NCBI RefSeq assembly: GCF_003751945.1
Contig: NZ_RJKL01000001.1
Coordinates: 6,138,001 to 6,202,000 of the forward strand
Reading direction: 5' to 3'
Length of the DNA: 64,000 nt
Source of the DNA: Couchioplanes caeruleus
GTDB lineage: Bacteria > Actinomycetota > Actinomycetes > Mycobacteriales > Micromonosporaceae
Below the pieces are notes generated by a model. The model had not been told where the DNA came from, did no database searches, and saw only the letters and a list, made by a program, of their open reading frames with translations. How positions within the stretch are numbered: the stretch's first letter is position 1; every line of letters begins with the position of its first letter. Below are positions 63,943-64,000 of this stretch, piece by piece. Made by a program: the position numbers and the translations under genes.

Positions 63943-64000
63943 GTGGCGAAGAAGTTCGAGTTGGACCTGAGTGACGCCGTGTGGCGCCGCAGTGGCACGT
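63943..64000 (+). CDS. Start of a possible DUF397-type protein (cut by the window edge)
   Basis: Only 19 codons are visible: MAKKFELDLSDAVWRRSGT. The LSDAVWRRS stretch resembles the beginning of DUF397 proteins, which are often partners of HTH regulators in actinobacteria. Too little is present to be sure. Confidence 0.4.
   Translation, partial: MAKKFELDLSDAVWRRSGT

Overview
The window is a very GC-rich, gene-dense actinobacterial chromosome segment. Class II ribonucleotide reductase, an HrdB/SigA plus SigB-type sigma pair, IdeR, the DUF3039/DUF3093/DUF3099/DUF3159/DUF3710/DUF4193 small-protein families, ChdC (HemQ) and many GTG starts all point to Micromonosporaceae; an Actinoplanes-like organism is my inference. 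Nearly everything reads as core chromosome. One accessory island is visible at about 18.4-20.7 kb.

Layout. 0-12 kb: end of nrdJ, an MFS permease, an HTH regulator with a hydrolase, a DUF5522 protein, a lipoprotein, IdeR, an AcuC-type deacetylase followed by a PatA-type protein acetyltransferase, and a SigB-type sigma factor. 12-18.2 kb: Spo0M, D-aminoacyl-tRNA deacylase, a large NACHT/NLR-like NTPase, and a gntR-deoC operon with a clear operator. 18.4-20.7 kb: a less GC-rich HhH-GPD gene, a phosphotransferase fragment, a methyltransferase, a fragment of a DddA/SCP1.201-like deaminase, and the 3' half of a second, GC-rich HhH-GPD gene. 20.6-28.6 kb: a CHASE-GGDEF-EAL protein, pseudouridine catabolism (psuG-psuK), a TRIC channel and a DEAD/DEAH helicase. 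29-38 kb: hrdB, an inositol phosphatase-like protein, a LytR_C protein, dut with a repeat-bearing tail, and a DUF3710/OB-fold/DUF3159 string. 37-44 kb: two TrkA/RCK proteins divergent from a KimA-like permease, a 23S rRNA methyltransferase-like protein, and dxs. 44-52 kb: three tandem membrane-anchored PQQ-type beta-propellers, a two-component system, and two paralogous Pro-rich membrane proteins. 52-64 kb: fatty-acid beta-oxidation genes (fadA-fadB type), RNase D, an HtrA-like protease, DUF3000, the heme genes hemE, hemY/cgoX and chdC, ElaA, a CBM48 protein, a WrbA-type quinone reductase, and the start of one more gene.

Features that cut across genes. (i) sigB and hrdB share a 249-bp block identical at every base, which suggests gene conversion. 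(ii) Many genes have a -10-like hexamer (xANNNT) placed 6-8 nt before the start codon and no Shine-Dalgarno, which suggests leaderless mRNAs. (iii) Several gene gaps and one gene carry short, partly degenerate tandem repeats. (iv) Translational coupling by ATGA/GTGA overlaps is frequent: gntR-deoC, psuG-psuK, OB-DUF3159, permease-methyltransferase, RR-HK, fadA-fadB and hemY-chdC.

I found no tRNA, rRNA, CRISPR array or insertion-sequence transposase.
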